Counted from the first letter of the stretch, positions 22,536-31,800 are shown. The stretch: 64,000 nt of DNA from Sphingobium sp. CAP-1 (GCF_009720145.1 NZ_CP046252.1:2046001-2110000), one strand, 5' to 3'. Program-made: numbers and translations. The notes: a model not told the origin generated them from the letters alone.

Positions 22536-24116
22536 TCAGGATGCCAGCGCCTCGGCGATCAGCGTGCGGCTATTCTCGATCCCGTAGAGCGCGATGAAGC
22601 TGCCCATGCGTGGACCCTGATCAGCGCCCAGCAATGTCTGGTAGAGCGCCTTGAACCAGTCGCGCAATTCGGCGAAGCCGAACGCCTCGTCCTTGCCGAT
22701 GGCATAGACGATATTCTGGATATCCTCGGCGGTCGCATCCGCCGACAGGCCGGCAAGTTCCGCGTCCAGTTTCCGCAGCGCGGCGGCCTCGTTCGCATCC
22801 GGCGCGCGGCGCGCCAGCGTCGGCGCGACGAAATCGCGATGATAGGCCAGCGCATGGCCGATCAGCGCATCCAGTTCGGGATAGGTCGCCGCGCTGGCGC
22901 CCGGCACATAATTTTGCAGATAGCTCCACACCTGATCGCGGCTGGCGTCGCCCATCACCCCGACGAGGTTCAGCAGCAGGCCGAAGGTCACGGGCAGTTC
23001 GCCGTCGGGCAGCTTGCCGTCATGGATATGATGGACCGGATTGCCGAGCTGCTGCTCGATCGCCTGTTTGGAATAATTGCCGCGGAACTGCCAATATTCG
23101 TCCACCGCGCGCGGGATCACGCCCATATGGAGCTGCTTCGCCTTTTTCGGCTCGCGATAGGCGTAGAAGGCCAGGCTCTCCTGCGGGCCATAGGTCAGCC
23201 ATTGTTCGAGGCTGAGGCCATTGCCCTTGGACTTGGAGATTTTCTCGCCCTTTTCGTCGAGAAACATCTCGTAGTTGAAGCCTTCGGGCGGACGGCCGCC
23301 GAGCGCGCGGCAGATTTTGGACGATTGCGTGACCGAATCGATCAGATCCTTGCCCGCCATTTCATAATCGACGCCCAGCGCATACCAGCGCATCGCCCAG
23401 TCGACCTTCCATTGCAGCTTGGCCGCGCCGCCCAGGATCGACTGTTCGATGGTTTCGCCATCATCGATAAAACGCACGATCCCGGCTTCGGCGTCGATCA
23501 CCTCGACCGGCACCTGCAACACGATGCCGCTCTTGGGGCTGATCGGCAGGACGGGCGAATAGGTCGCCTGCCGTTCCTTGCGCAGGGTCGGCAGCATGAT
23601 GTCCATGATCGCCTGATAGCGGCGCAGCACCTGCCGCAGCGCTTCGTCGAAGGCGCCCGCCTGATAGCGTTCCGTGGCGGAGACGAATTCATAGTCGAAG
23701 CCGAAACTGTCGAGGAAATCCCGCAGCATGGCATTGTTATGATGGGCGAAACTTTCGAACTTTTCGAACGGATCGGGCACCTGGGTCAGCGGCTTGCCCA
23801 GATATTCGCTGAGCATCGCCTGATTGGGAACATTGTCCGGCACCTTGCGGAACCCGTCCAGATCGTCGCTGAACGCCACCAGCCGGGTCGGAATGTCCGA
23901 CAGCGCATGATAGGCATTGCGGACCATGGTGGTGCGCAGCACTTCGTTGAACGTGCCGATATGCGGCAGGCCTGACGGACCATAGCCGGTTTCGAACAGG
24001 ATATGGCCCTTGTCCGGCGCGCCGCTCTGATAGCGTTTGAGCAGCTTGCGCGCCTCTTCATAAGGCCAGGCCTTGGAGGCGGTCGCTGCGGCGCGGAGAA
24101 TGTCGGACATTGTCAT
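22536..24116 (-). CDS. lysS: Lysyl-tRNA synthetase, class I
   Basis: Charges tRNA-Lys. The 526-residue protein is the archaeal/alphaproteobacterial class I form, unrelated to the usual class II enzyme. The HIGH motif appears as GLPHIGTFNEV (about residue 50), the KMSKS motif as GEKISKSKGNG (about residue 290), and the C-terminal anticodon-binding helical region is complete. AGGGGGCG lies upstream of the ATG; MSDILRA two codons later is an alternative start. It is divergent from the PilZ gene, with a Fur-like palindrome between them. Confidence 0.96.
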   Translation of the reverse strand: MTMSDILRAAATASKAWPYEEARKLLKRYQSGAPDKGHILFETGYGPSGLPHIGTFNEVLRTTMVRNAYHALSDIPTRLVAFSDDLDGFRKVPDNVPNQAMLSEYLGKPLTQVPDPFEKFESFAHHNNAMLRDFLDSFGFDYEFVSATERYQAGAFDEALRQVLRRYQAIMDIMLPTLRKERQATYSPVLPISPKSGIVLQVPVEVIDAEAGIVRFIDDGETIEQSILGGAAKLQWKVDWAMRWYALGVDYEMAGKDLIDSVTQSSKICRALGGRPPEGFNYEMFLDEKGEKISKSKGNGLSLEQWLTYGPQESLAFYAYREPKKAKQLHMGVIPRAVDEYWQFRGNYSKQAIEQQLGNPVHHIHDGKLPDGELPVTFGLLLNLVGVMGDASRDQVWSYLQNYVPGASAATYPELDALIGHALAYHRDFVAPTLARRAPDANEAAALRKLDAELAGLSADATAEDIQNIVYAIGKDEAFGFAELRDWFKALYQTLLGADQGPRMGSFIALYGIENSRTLIAEALAS

Positions 24117-24178
24117 GATTCACGCCCCCTAAACCCTGCTAAAGCGAAAGAAAACGATATTTGGACGCCAAAGCGCGT

Positions 24179-24193
24179 TGAGAATCGTTCTCA
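24179..24193. promoter_or_regulatory. Fur-box-like palindrome between lysS and the PilZ gene
   Basis: TGAGAATCGTTCTCA is a 7-1-7 palindrome, with only the central pair of positions breaking symmetry. It matches the well-known Fur consensus TGATAATNATTATCA and its TGAGAAT/ATTCTCA variant. It lies 62 bases upstream of lysS and 54 upstream of the PilZ gene, so it could control either. Confidence 0.6.
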
Positions 24194-24247
24194 GTTTAAG
24201 ATTTGATTAACCCTGACCGTCGATAATAAGGGGATTGGAGGCGATAT

Positions 24248-24619
24248 ATGCAGATCAAGCGCAGCCGCGAACGCATTGTCGTGGACATTCCGATTGTCGT
24301 GACGACAGTGCTGGACAGCCTGGAAGGGACGATCGTCGACCTGAGCGAAGGCGGCGCGCAAGTCGTCGGCTGCTCGCTGCCTGCCCGCTCGCAATGCCAG
24401 CTCGACCTTGACGGCTATGTCACCTTCGGCACCGTCCAATGGTCCGAAGAGGACCGGATGGGCATCCGCTTCCCCTATGAACTGTCCGACGGCCCGCTTT
24501 ATGACCGGCTGGACACGGCCCGCGCCGCCAAACGCGCGCCCGTCGCCTTTCAGCCGCGCTTCGGCGCTGCGGCGGGTCTGGGCAATGGCGGCGGCGGTTT
24601 CGGACGCCGCATCGGCTGA
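24248..24619 (+). CDS. PilZ-domain protein (c-di-GMP receptor)
   Basis: 123 residues, a single PilZ domain followed by a Gly-rich tail. Both c-di-GMP binding motifs are present: RxxxR as RSRER (residues 5-9) and D-x-S-x-x-G as DLSEGGAQV. The C-terminal part of the barrel reads WSEEDRMGIRFPY, close to WSRDDRMGVEF in the PilZ domain at the C-terminus of the protein at 35397. GGAGGCGA precedes the ATG. The effector target is unknown. Confidence 0.9.
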   Translation: MQIKRSRERIVVDIPIVVTTVLDSLEGTIVDLSEGGAQVVGCSLPARSQCQLDLDGYVTFGTVQWSEEDRMGIRFPYELSDGPLYDRLDTARAAKRAPVAFQPRFGAAAGLGNGGGGFGRRIG

Positions 24620-24725
24620 CGCTCTGTCTGGAAATGCGCGAAAGAGCGCATTTCGGTTGCCGAACCCGCCCCCACCCCGGCACTTTCAGGTTTTCCTTTT
24701 GTTCCCGCTCGCCTAAGCCGGGCGC

Positions 24726-27479
24726 GTGATCGACCCCGCCACCCTGCCCGCGCTCCACGCCAGCCATGGCGGCATCTGGCTGCGCGAAGGCGACCGCACC
24801 CAGGCACTGGCCAAGGGGCAGGCGATCGCCCGCGCCGCCGAAACCCCGCTATTGCTGCTCAACGCCCCGCTGACCGGACAGCGGCTGGGCTATCCCGAAT
24901 TGAACGGCCTCGACCTGCTCGAACTCTGGGCCTTTCTGCACCCCGCCCGCTTTCTGGTGCCCACGCCCAAGGGGCTTGCCGCCGCGCTGGGCCTGCCCAC
25001 GCCGACCAATGAAGGCGACATTCCCGCCCTGCTGCAACAGGGGGCCGCGCTGCTGCTGGCGCGGCTCGACGCAGCCGACTGGGCCGAGCGCGAGGGCGGA
25101 TGGACCGCCGCGCAGGCGCTCCACCGGCTGCGCTGGCCCTGGTCGCCGCTGGTCGCCCCGCGCATCGCCCGCCCGCGCGAGGCGGAACGCTGGCTGTTCA
25201 CCAAATTGCCCGAATGGGAGGAGGCGCAGCCGCGCCCCGCGCCGCGCACCATCACTTTGCCCGAAGATGAGGTGCTGGCCCGGCTCGACGCGCTGACCGG
25301 CGCGGGGGCGGAGCCGCGCCCCGGCCAGCGCGCCTATGCCGCCGCCGCCGGCGCGACCTTCCGCCCGCGCGCCCATCGCGACCAGCCCAATATGCTGCTG
25401 GCCGAAGCGGGCACCGGCATCGGCAAGACATTGGGCTATCTCGCCCCGGCCTCACTCTGGGCGGGGCAAGCGCAGGGGACGGTATGGGTGTCGACCTATA
25501 CCAAGGCGTTGCAGCGCCAGCTCGACCGCGAATCGCTGCGCCTGTTCCCCGATCCGGCGGTGGCGGCGCAGCGGGTGGTGGTGCGCAAGGGGCGGGAAAA
25601 TTATCTCTGCCTGCTGAACCTTGAAGATGCGTTGCAGGGCGGCTTTGCCGGGCGCGCGGCGATATTGGCGCAACTGGTCGCGCGCTGGGCCGCGTTCAGC
25701 AAGGATGGCGACATGGTCGGCGGCGACCTGCCCGGCTGGCTGCCGACCCTGTTCCGTCGCAACGGCTCCACCGCGCTGACCGACCGGCGCGGCGAATGCA
25801 TCTATGCCGGCTGTCCCCATTATCGCAAATGCTTCATCGAACGGTCGGCGCGGGCTTCGGCCGACGCCGACATCGTCATCGCCAATCATGCGCTGGTGAT
25901 GATCAACGCCGCGCGCGGGCGCGAAACCGGACAACGGCCGCAACGGATCATCTTCGACGAAGGCCATCATCTGTTCGACGCCGCCGATTCGACCTTCTCC
26001 GTAGCCCTGTCGGGGCAGGAGGCGATCGAGCTGCGCCGCTGGATCATGGGGCCGGAGGGCGGATCCCGCGGGCGGCGGCGGGGTCTGGCGGCGCGCCTGT
26101 CCGACATGGCCAGCTATGACGAGGAAGGCGGGCAGGCGATCCGCGCGGCGGTGGACGCGGCGATGGCGCTGCCGGCCGACGACTGGCTGAAGCGCGTGGT
26201 GGCGGGCGAGCCGTTCGGGCCGCTGGAAGCGCTGCTCGCGGCCGTGCGCGGCACCGTCTACACCCGCGCCGAAGCCGCCGGGGAGGCGGACGCAGGCTAT
26301 GGGCTGGAAACCGAACTGGCCGAACCCGACGGCGCGCTGGTAGAGGCCGCGCAGGAGGCGGCACTGGCGCTCGATGCCCTCATCAAGCCGCTGGTGCGGC
26401 TCGCCCGCCGGCTGGAAGCGGTGATCGAGGATGCGCCCGACTGGCTGGACGGCGCCGCGCGGGCGCGGGTGGAGGGGGCGATCGCCTCGCTCGGCTGGCG
26501 GCGCGACCTGATCGCCGCCTGGCTGGCGCTGCTGGCGCGGATCGGCGGGCCGGCCGACCCGGATTATGTCGACTGGATGACGGTCGACCGGATCGAGGGG
26601 CGCGAGTTCGACATCGGCCTCCACCGCCACTGGCTCGACCCGACACGGCCGCTGGCCGAAGCGGTGCTGAAGCCGGCGCAGGGCGTCCTCATCACCTCCG
26701 CGACGCTCAAGGGCGGCGGCGAATGGAGCAATGCGGAGGCGCGCAGCGGCGCGATCCACCTTCCCCACGGCGCGGAACGGTTCGAGGCGGCGAGTCCCTT
26801 CGACTATCCGGGCCGCGCCGAAGTGCTGATCGTCACCGACATCAAGCGCGGCGACATCGCCGCCTTGTCGGGCGCTTATGCCCGGCTGATCGAGGCGGCG
26901 GGCGGCGGGACGCTGGGCCTGTTCACCGCGATCCGGCGGCTGCGCGCGGTCCATGCCCGCATCGCCGACCGGCTGGCGCGCGGCGGCCTGCCGCTCTACG
27001 CCCAGCATGTCGATCCGATGGACACCGGCACGCTGGTCGATATTTTCCGCGACGATCCGCGCGCCTCGCTGCTGGGCACCGACGCGCTGCGGGATGGCGT
27101 CGACGTGCCGGGCCATTCGCTGCGGCTGGTGGTGATGGAGGGTGTGCCCTGGTCCAAGCCGACCGTGCTGCACGCCGCGCGACGGCTGGCAGGCGGGGGG
27201 AACGCCTATGACGACCGGCTGATCCGGGCGCGGCTGGCGCAGGCGTTCGGCCGGCTGATCCGCCGGGCGGAGGACAGGGGCAGTTTCGTCATATTGTCGG
27301 CCGCCATGCCCAGCCGGTTGCTGAGCGCCTTTCCGCCCGGAACCCCGATCCGCCGCCTGACGCTGGACGAGGCGATCATTGCGGTGAGCGTGCAGGCGCG
27401 CGATCAAGCGCTTGGCCTGACGGCCGCTTTGGGGCATCAGGACAGTGATTCGGGCCTGCCCCAACAGGAGAGAGAATGA
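24726..27479 (+). CDS. DinG/Rad3-family ATP-dependent DNA helicase with FeS cluster
   Basis: 917 residues from a GTG start. Superfamily 2 motifs: Walker A EAGTGIGKT (227-235), DEGH box in IIFDEGHHLFDAADS, and motif VI in QAFGRLIRRAEDRGSF. Four cysteines between motifs I and II (YLCLL, then CIYAGCPHYRKC) match the 4Fe-4S domain of XPD/DinG helicases, which unwind 5'-to-3' and resolve R-loops or forks. The first ~180 residues precede the helicase core and have no motif I recognise. The stop overlaps the next start (ATGA). Confidence 0.92.
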   Translation: MIDPATLPALHASHGGIWLREGDRTQALAKGQAIARAAETPLLLLNAPLTGQRLGYPELNGLDLLELWAFLHPARFLVPTPKGLAAALGLPTPTNEGDIPALLQQGAALLLARLDAADWAEREGGWTAAQALHRLRWPWSPLVAPRIARPREAERWLFTKLPEWEEAQPRPAPRTITLPEDEVLARLDALTGAGAEPRPGQRAYAAAAGATFRPRAHRDQPNMLLAEAGTGIGKTLGYLAPASLWAGQAQGTVWVSTYTKALQRQLDRESLRLFPDPAVAAQRVVVRKGRENYLCLLNLEDALQGGFAGRAAILAQLVARWAAFSKDGDMVGGDLPGWLPTLFRRNGSTALTDRRGECIYAGCPHYRKCFIERSARASADADIVIANHALVMINAARGRETGQRPQRIIFDEGHHLFDAADSTFSVALSGQEAIELRRWIMGPEGGSRGRRRGLAARLSDMASYDEEGGQAIRAAVDAAMALPADDWLKRVVAGEPFGPLEALLAAVRGTVYTRAEAAGEADAGYGLETELAEPDGALVEAAQEAALALDALIKPLVRLARRLEAVIEDAPDWLDGAARARVEGAIASLGWRRDLIAAWLALLARIGGPADPDYVDWMTVDRIEGREFDIGLHRHWLDPTRPLAEAVLKPAQGVLITSATLKGGGEWSNAEARSGAIHLPHGAERFEAASPFDYPGRAEVLIVTDIKRGDIAALSGAYARLIEAAGGGTLGLFTAIRRLRAVHARIADRLARGGLPLYAQHVDPMDTGTLVDIFRDDPRASLLGTDALRDGVDVPGHSLRLVVMEGVPWSKPTVLHAARRLAGGGNAYDDRLIRARLAQAFGRLIRRAEDRGSFVILSAAMPSRLLSAFPPGTPIRRLTLDEAIIAVSVQARDQALGLTAALGHQDSDSGLPQQERE

Positions 27480-28018
27480 AGCGGCTGACCCTGTTGCGCC
27501 ACGCCAAGTCGGATTGGGATGACCCGGTCGCGCGCGACTTCGACCGGCCGCTGAACCGCCGTGGCGAAAAAGCCGCGCTGCTGATGGGCGAATTTGCCGC
27601 CAAGCGGGCGATGCGCTTCGACCTGCTGGTCGCTTCCCCCGCCGTGCGCGTGGTGCAGACGCTGGAGACATTCTTCACCGGCTATGGCGAAACACTCGAC
27701 GCGCGCTGGGACCGGCGTATCTATCTCGCCTCGTCGCCGACCCTGTTCGATGTGGTGCGCGATTTCCCCGACAGCGCCGACAATGTGCTGATGGCGGGGC
27801 ATAATCCGGGCTTTGAGGAACTGATCCTCGACCTCGTCCCCGACGATGGCGCCAGCCCGCTGCGCGAGGATGTGGAGATCAAATTCCCCACCGCCAGCCT
27901 CGCCGTGCTAGACCTCGCCATCGACCGCTGGGCCGACGCGCGGGAGAATGTCGCGACGATCGCCAGCTTCACCCGCCCGCGCGACCTTGATCCCGCACTG
28001 GGGCCGGGTTCGCGCTAA
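27476..28018 (+). CDS. SixA-type phosphohistidine phosphatase (histidine phosphatase superfamily)
   Basis: 180 residues. The phosphatase signature is LLRHAKSDWDD with the catalytic His near residue 9, RPLNRRGEKAA, and the second His in VLMAGHNPGFEEL. SixA removes phosphate from histidine phosphotransfer domains or the nitrogen PTS; here the partner is unknown. It overlaps the helicase gene by four bases and the convergent prolyl iminopeptidase gene by four. Confidence 0.9.
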   Translation: MKRLTLLRHAKSDWDDPVARDFDRPLNRRGEKAALLMGEFAAKRAMRFDLLVASPAVRVVQTLETFFTGYGETLDARWDRRIYLASSPTLFDVVRDFPDSADNVLMAGHNPGFEELILDLVPDDGASPLREDVEIKFPTASLAVLDLAIDRWADARENVATIASFTRPRDLDPALGPGSR

Positions 28019-28956
28019 CCCGCAAATCCGTCGGTCGCGCGGATCAGCGCGTCCAATATGCCCGGTTCATTATAGGCATGGCCCGCGCCCTCGATCATCT
28101 CGAACCGCGCCTGCGGCCAGGCGCGGTGCAGCGCCCAGGCGGTTTCCGCCGGACAGGCCATGTCGTAGCGGCCCTGCACGATGACACCGGGAATATCGCG
28201 CAGCCTGCCCGCGTCGCGGATCAACTGCCCGTCCTCCAGCCAGCCATGATGGACGAAATAATGATTTTCGATCCGGGCGAAGGCGAGCGCGAAATCATCG
28301 GCGTCATGGGTCGCCGACAGCGCCGGGTCGGGCAGCAGGCGGATCGTCTCCCCTTCCCACACGCTCCAGCCGCGGGCGGCGGCGATCTGCGCGGCGCGAT
28401 CCGGCCCGGTCAGGATACGACGATAGGCGGCGACCATGTCGCCCCGCTCCGCCTCCGCGATCGGCGCGACGAACCGCTCCCATTTGTCGGGATAGATACG
28501 GCTGGCGCCCTGCTGATAATACCAGTCGATTTCCTGTTTGCGGATGGTGAAGATGCCGCGCAGCACCAGTTCGGTCACACGCTCGACATGGGTCTGGGCA
28601 TAGGCCAGCGCCAGCGTCGACCCCCAACTGCCGCCAAACACCAGCCATTGATCGACACCCATCATCACCCGCAGCCGCTCGATATCCGCGACCAGATGCC
28701 AGGTCGTGTTGGCGTCGAGGCTGGCGTGCGGCGTCGATCGGCCGCAACCGCGCTGGTCGAACAGCAGCACATCGTAGCGCGCGGGGTCGAACAGCCGGCG
28801 ATGATCGGGCGATATGCCCCCGCCCGGCCCGCCATGCAGGAACACGGCCGGCTTCGCGCCGGGCGTGCCGGATCGCTCCCAATAGAGGCTATGGCCATCC
28901 CCTACGTCCAGATGACCAGAGGCATGGGGTTCGATCGGCGGGTAAAGGCTGCGCAT
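28015..28956 (-). CDS. pip: Prolyl iminopeptidase
   Basis: Releases N-terminal proline from peptides (peptidase family S33, cytoplasmic). 313 residues is the typical length. Alpha/beta-hydrolase features: oxyanion motif FLHGGPGGG, nucleophile serine in FGGSWGSTLALAY, aspartate in VQGRYDMACP and histidine in EGAGHAYNEP. DQRGCGRSTPHA is diagnostic of the family. It is divergent from the secreted nucleoside hydrolase gene, 48 bases away. Confidence 0.96.
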   Translation of the reverse strand: MRSLYPPIEPHASGHLDVGDGHSLYWERSGTPGAKPAVFLHGGPGGGISPDHRRLFDPARYDVLLFDQRGCGRSTPHASLDANTTWHLVADIERLRVMMGVDQWLVFGGSWGSTLALAYAQTHVERVTELVLRGIFTIRKQEIDWYYQQGASRIYPDKWERFVAPIAEAERGDMVAAYRRILTGPDRAAQIAAARGWSVWEGETIRLLPDPALSATHDADDFALAFARIENHYFVHHGWLEDGQLIRDAGRLRDIPGVIVQGRYDMACPAETAWALHRAWPQARFEMIEGAGHAYNEPGILDALIRATDGFAG

Positions 28957-29004
28957 GATCGGTTCCTATCAGGCGGCGAAGGCAAGCGATATGGGGGTTT
29001 GCGC

Positions 29005-30171
29005 ATGATGAAGGCAATGCTGGGCGCGATGGCGCTGATGCTGGGCGTGCAGGGGGCCATGGCAGCACCGGCCACGCCCGCCACACCCAAGCGGCTGGTG
29101 ATCGTCGATGATGACGTGATCGGCCTCAACGGCGTGCCGCTGCTGCTGCTCCAGAGCCAGGACGTGGAACTGCTGGGCATCACCACCACCAGCGGATCGG
29201 TATGGCGCGACACCGCCACCGCCTATGCGCTGCGCACGCTGGAAATTGTCGGACGGACCGACGTGCCGGTGATGCCGGGCGCGGTGCTGCCCCTGCTCAA
29301 CAGCGCGGAGGCGACGAAGCGCTGGGAAGGGCAATATGGCCGGCTGGTGTTCAAGGGGCCGTGGACCGATTACTGGCCGGGCGATACGATTCAGGATCAT
29401 CCGGGCGCAAGCGATCCGGCCACGGTGCCGGACCTGCCGATCGGCAACCCGACGACGAAGCCCAGCGCGGAAATCGCCGCCGCCTTCCTGCTGCGGATGG
29501 TGAAAGCGCATCCGGGACAGATCACGTTGTTCGCGACTGGCCCGATGACCAATATCGCCATCGCCCAGAGCATGGACCCCGGTTTCGCCGCCAATGTGAA
29601 GGAGATCATCTATATGGGCGGCAGCCTGGCGCCGCATCGGACATTGCCGGGGGCATCGGCCGAACAGTTCGCCCGCGAATTCGTCAATTCGCCCCGGCGT
29701 GAATTCAACATGCGCTGGGATCCGGAGGCGGCGCGGATCATGGCCCATGCGCCATGGCGCAAGGTCACGATGATCCCGGTCGATCCGTCCACCGGCACGC
29801 AATGGACGCGGGATTTTCTCGACGGGCTGAACCGCGCGCCCACGCCGCTGACCGCCGCCCTGCAAAAGGGGCCGCAGCCCGGCTTTCCGATGTGGGACGA
29901 AATCGCCGCGATGGTGTGGCTGAACCCGGAGATCGTGACGCGGGAAGAGACTTTGTGGATCGATGTCGAAACCAGCCAGACGGCGGCCTATGGCGATACA
30001 TTGTCCTGGGGCGATGCCTATCGCCCGCATCTGGGCGAGCAGGCGCAGCGGGTGATTCTGTCGGTCGACCGGGCGCGGATGGAGGCGGCGATGGCCCGGC
30101 TCTATAGGCGCGCCCTGCCCCCTTCGACCAACCGCCGAAAGCCATCGACCGACGCCGCCCCGCGCCGTTGA
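29005..30171 (+). CDS. Secreted inosine/uridine-type nucleoside hydrolase family protein, altered metal site
   Basis: 388 residues with a signal peptide (ending VQGAMAAPA). The overall fold signature of nucleoside hydrolases is visible (LLGITTTSGSVW, ATGPMTNIAIA, YMGGSL, FNMRWDPEAARIM). The N-terminal calcium-binding motif, normally DTDxGxDDA, reads VDDDVIGLNGVP here, so several aspartate ligands are missing or shifted. It may have changed substrate or activity. The frame is open far upstream, but the start is set by the signal peptide. The C-terminal 20 residues are basic. Confidence 0.85.
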   Translation: MMKAMLGAMALMLGVQGAMAAPATPATPKRLVIVDDDVIGLNGVPLLLLQSQDVELLGITTTSGSVWRDTATAYALRTLEIVGRTDVPVMPGAVLPLLNSAEATKRWEGQYGRLVFKGPWTDYWPGDTIQDHPGASDPATVPDLPIGNPTTKPSAEIAAAFLLRMVKAHPGQITLFATGPMTNIAIAQSMDPGFAANVKEIIYMGGSLAPHRTLPGASAEQFAREFVNSPRREFNMRWDPEAARIMAHAPWRKVTMIPVDPSTGTQWTRDFLDGLNRAPTPLTAALQKGPQPGFPMWDEIAAMVWLNPEIVTREETLWIDVETSQTAAYGDTLSWGDAYRPHLGEQAQRVILSVDRARMEAAMARLYRRALPPSTNRRKPSTDAAPRR

Positions 30172-30223
30172 ACCGCCCGCGCGCCCGGCGCATGATCCGC
30201 GACCTTCGACAAGGGGAATTTCC

Positions 30224-30982
30224 ATGCGCCTGACCTTCGCCCTCGCCCTGACCGGCCTCGCCCTCGCCAGCCCGATCGCCGCGATCGCCAAAACCGACTA
30301 TGGCGCCGCGCTCGCCGATCCCAGGCGGCCGGCCGAGGCGAAGCTATTGGACGCCAGCCGCAAACCGGCCGAAACGCTCGCCTTTCTGGGCCTGAAGCCC
30401 GGCATGAAGGCGGCCGATATCATGACCGGATCGGGCTATTGGGCGGAAATCATGGCCGATGCGGTCGGACCAAAGGGCAAGGTGACGGCGTTCGAACCAA
30501 CCCAATTCTACACCCAGCCCGAAGAACAGAAAAAATGGCAGGCGCTGGTCGAACGCCGGCCCGAAGTGGCCTGGACGCGCTATCCGTTCGAAGCGTTCAG
30601 CGCGCCGGCAAACAGCTTCGACTTCACCATCATCAACATGAGCTATCACGACCTTTACTGGCAATCGGACAAATATGGCATTCCGCGCACCGATCCGGCC
30701 GCCTTCGTGAAAAATCTCTATGCCGCGACGAAACCGGGCGGGATTGTCGGCATCGTCGACCATGTCGGCGCGCCGGGCGACACGCGGGGAATCGTCGACG
30801 CGCTGCACCGCATCGACCCGGCGGTGGTGAAGGCGGATTTCGCCGCGGCCGGCTTCGTGCTGGAGGCGCAAAGTCCGCTGCTCGCCAATCCGGCGGACGA
30901 TCACACGAAACTGGTGTTCGATCCCGCCGTGCGCGGCAAGACCGACCGCTTCCTGTTCCGGTTTCGCAAGCCGGCGAAGTAG
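30224..30982 (+). CDS. Predicted exported class I SAM-dependent methyltransferase (COG4798-like)
   Basis: 252 residues. It has a Sec signal peptide (about 1-22, ending PIAAIAK), unusual for an enzyme needing S-adenosylmethionine, then a Rossmann methyltransferase core: motif I AADIMTGSGYWAEIMADAVG, motif II VTAFEP, and GGIVGIVDHVGAPG. COG4798 proteins of this shape are common in proteobacteria; their substrate is unknown. AAGGGGAA precedes the ATG. It follows the secreted nucleoside hydrolase by 52 bases on the same strand, possibly co-transcribed. Confidence 0.85.
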   Translation: MRLTFALALTGLALASPIAAIAKTDYGAALADPRRPAEAKLLDASRKPAETLAFLGLKPGMKAADIMTGSGYWAEIMADAVGPKGKVTAFEPTQFYTQPEEQKKWQALVERRPEVAWTRYPFEAFSAPANSFDFTIINMSYHDLYWQSDKYGIPRTDPAAFVKNLYAATKPGGIVGIVDHVGAPGDTRGIVDALHRIDPAVVKADFAAAGFVLEAQSPLLANPADDHTKLVFDPAVRGKTDRFLFRFRKPAK

Positions 30983-31007
30983 CGCTGCGTCCGTCATAGT
31001 GGCACAT

Positions 31008-31027
31008 GTTCCCGCGAAGGCGGGAAC
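31008..31027. repeat. REP-type palindrome, single copy
   Basis: GTTCCCGCGAAGGCGGGAAC: an 8-bp stem with a GAAG loop, differing at one loop base from the copy at 17892-17911. It lies 25 bases after the methyltransferase stop codon, in the gap before the next gene. Confidence 0.75.
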
Positions 31028-31092
31028 CGGGTAGCCTGTTTGACCGCAAGCCATGGGATGACGGCGGCGCGCCGGACCGCCATCCTCCTCCC

Positions 31093-31761
31093 ATGGACCT
31101 GACCGATCTCGACCGCCATGGTGCGGCCCGCCTGCCCGCCTTGCTCTCCCCCGACCAATGCGCCGCGATCATCGCGTTGTGGGACGATCCCGCCGCCTTC
31201 CGCAAGGAGGTGGTGATGGCGCGCCATGGCTATGGCAGCGGGCGCTATCGCTATTTCGCCTATCCGCTGCCCGCGCCGGTCGCCGCGCTGCGCGAAACCC
31301 TGTATCCCGCGCTGGCGGCGGTCGCCAATCGCTGGGCGGCGATGCTGGGGACCGGGGACATCTACCCCGCGCGCCATGCCGATTTCCTCGCCCGCTGCGC
31401 GCTCAGCGGGCAGGACAAGCCGACGCCGCTGCTGCTACGCTATGAAGCGGGCGACTGGAACGCGCTGCACCAGGATGTCTATGGCCCGCATATCTTTCCA
31501 TTGCAGGCAGCGATCCTGCTGTCGCAACCGGATCGCGATTTCACCGGCGGCGCCTTCCTCCTGACCGAGCAGCGACCCCGGATGCAATCGCGCCCCGAAG
31601 TGGTGCCCTTGTCGCAGGGCGACGCCGTGATCTTCCCCGTCCGCGACCGGCCGGTGATCGGCGGGCGCGGCGTCCACAAGGTGCAGATGCGCCACGGCGT
31701 CAGCCGGCTTCTGTCGGGCGTGCGCCATATGCTCGGCCTCATCTTCCACGACGCGGCCTAA
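31093..31761 (+). CDS. 2-oxoglutarate/Fe(II)-dependent oxygenase family protein (COG3826-like)
   Basis: 222 residues from MDLTDLDRHG. The double-stranded beta-helix iron site is visible as H-x-D in WNALHQDVYGP and a distal His in GRGVHKVQMRHGVSR with a following Arg. LLRYEAGDWN, AILLSQPDRDFTGGAFLLTEQ and the DAVIFPVRDRPV strand are characteristic. The frame extends 29 codons upstream into the REP palindrome, so the later ATG is used. The substrate is unknown. Confidence 0.87.
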   Translation: MDLTDLDRHGAARLPALLSPDQCAAIIALWDDPAAFRKEVVMARHGYGSGRYRYFAYPLPAPVAALRETLYPALAAVANRWAAMLGTGDIYPARHADFLARCALSGQDKPTPLLLRYEAGDWNALHQDVYGPHIFPLQAAILLSQPDRDFTGGAFLLTEQRPRMQSRPEVVPLSQGDAVIFPVRDRPVIGGRGVHKVQMRHGVSRLLSGVRHMLGLIFHDAA

Positions 31762-31800
31762 ATCCCACCCGGCCAGCCCCCGTTCAGCCATCCCATTACA

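Noticed and set aside
24620..24725. LexA-type (GTTC-N7-GTTC) site before the helicase gene
   Set aside because: Only isolated GTTC words; the required spacing is absent. No such site found before other repair genes here.
25452..27671. 739-codon open frame opposite the DinG-type helicase
   Set aside because: Shadow frame; the helicase has all motifs in order.
28078..29004. In-frame upstream extension of the nucleoside hydrolase gene
   Set aside because: It runs antisense through pip; the signal peptide fixes the start at 29005.
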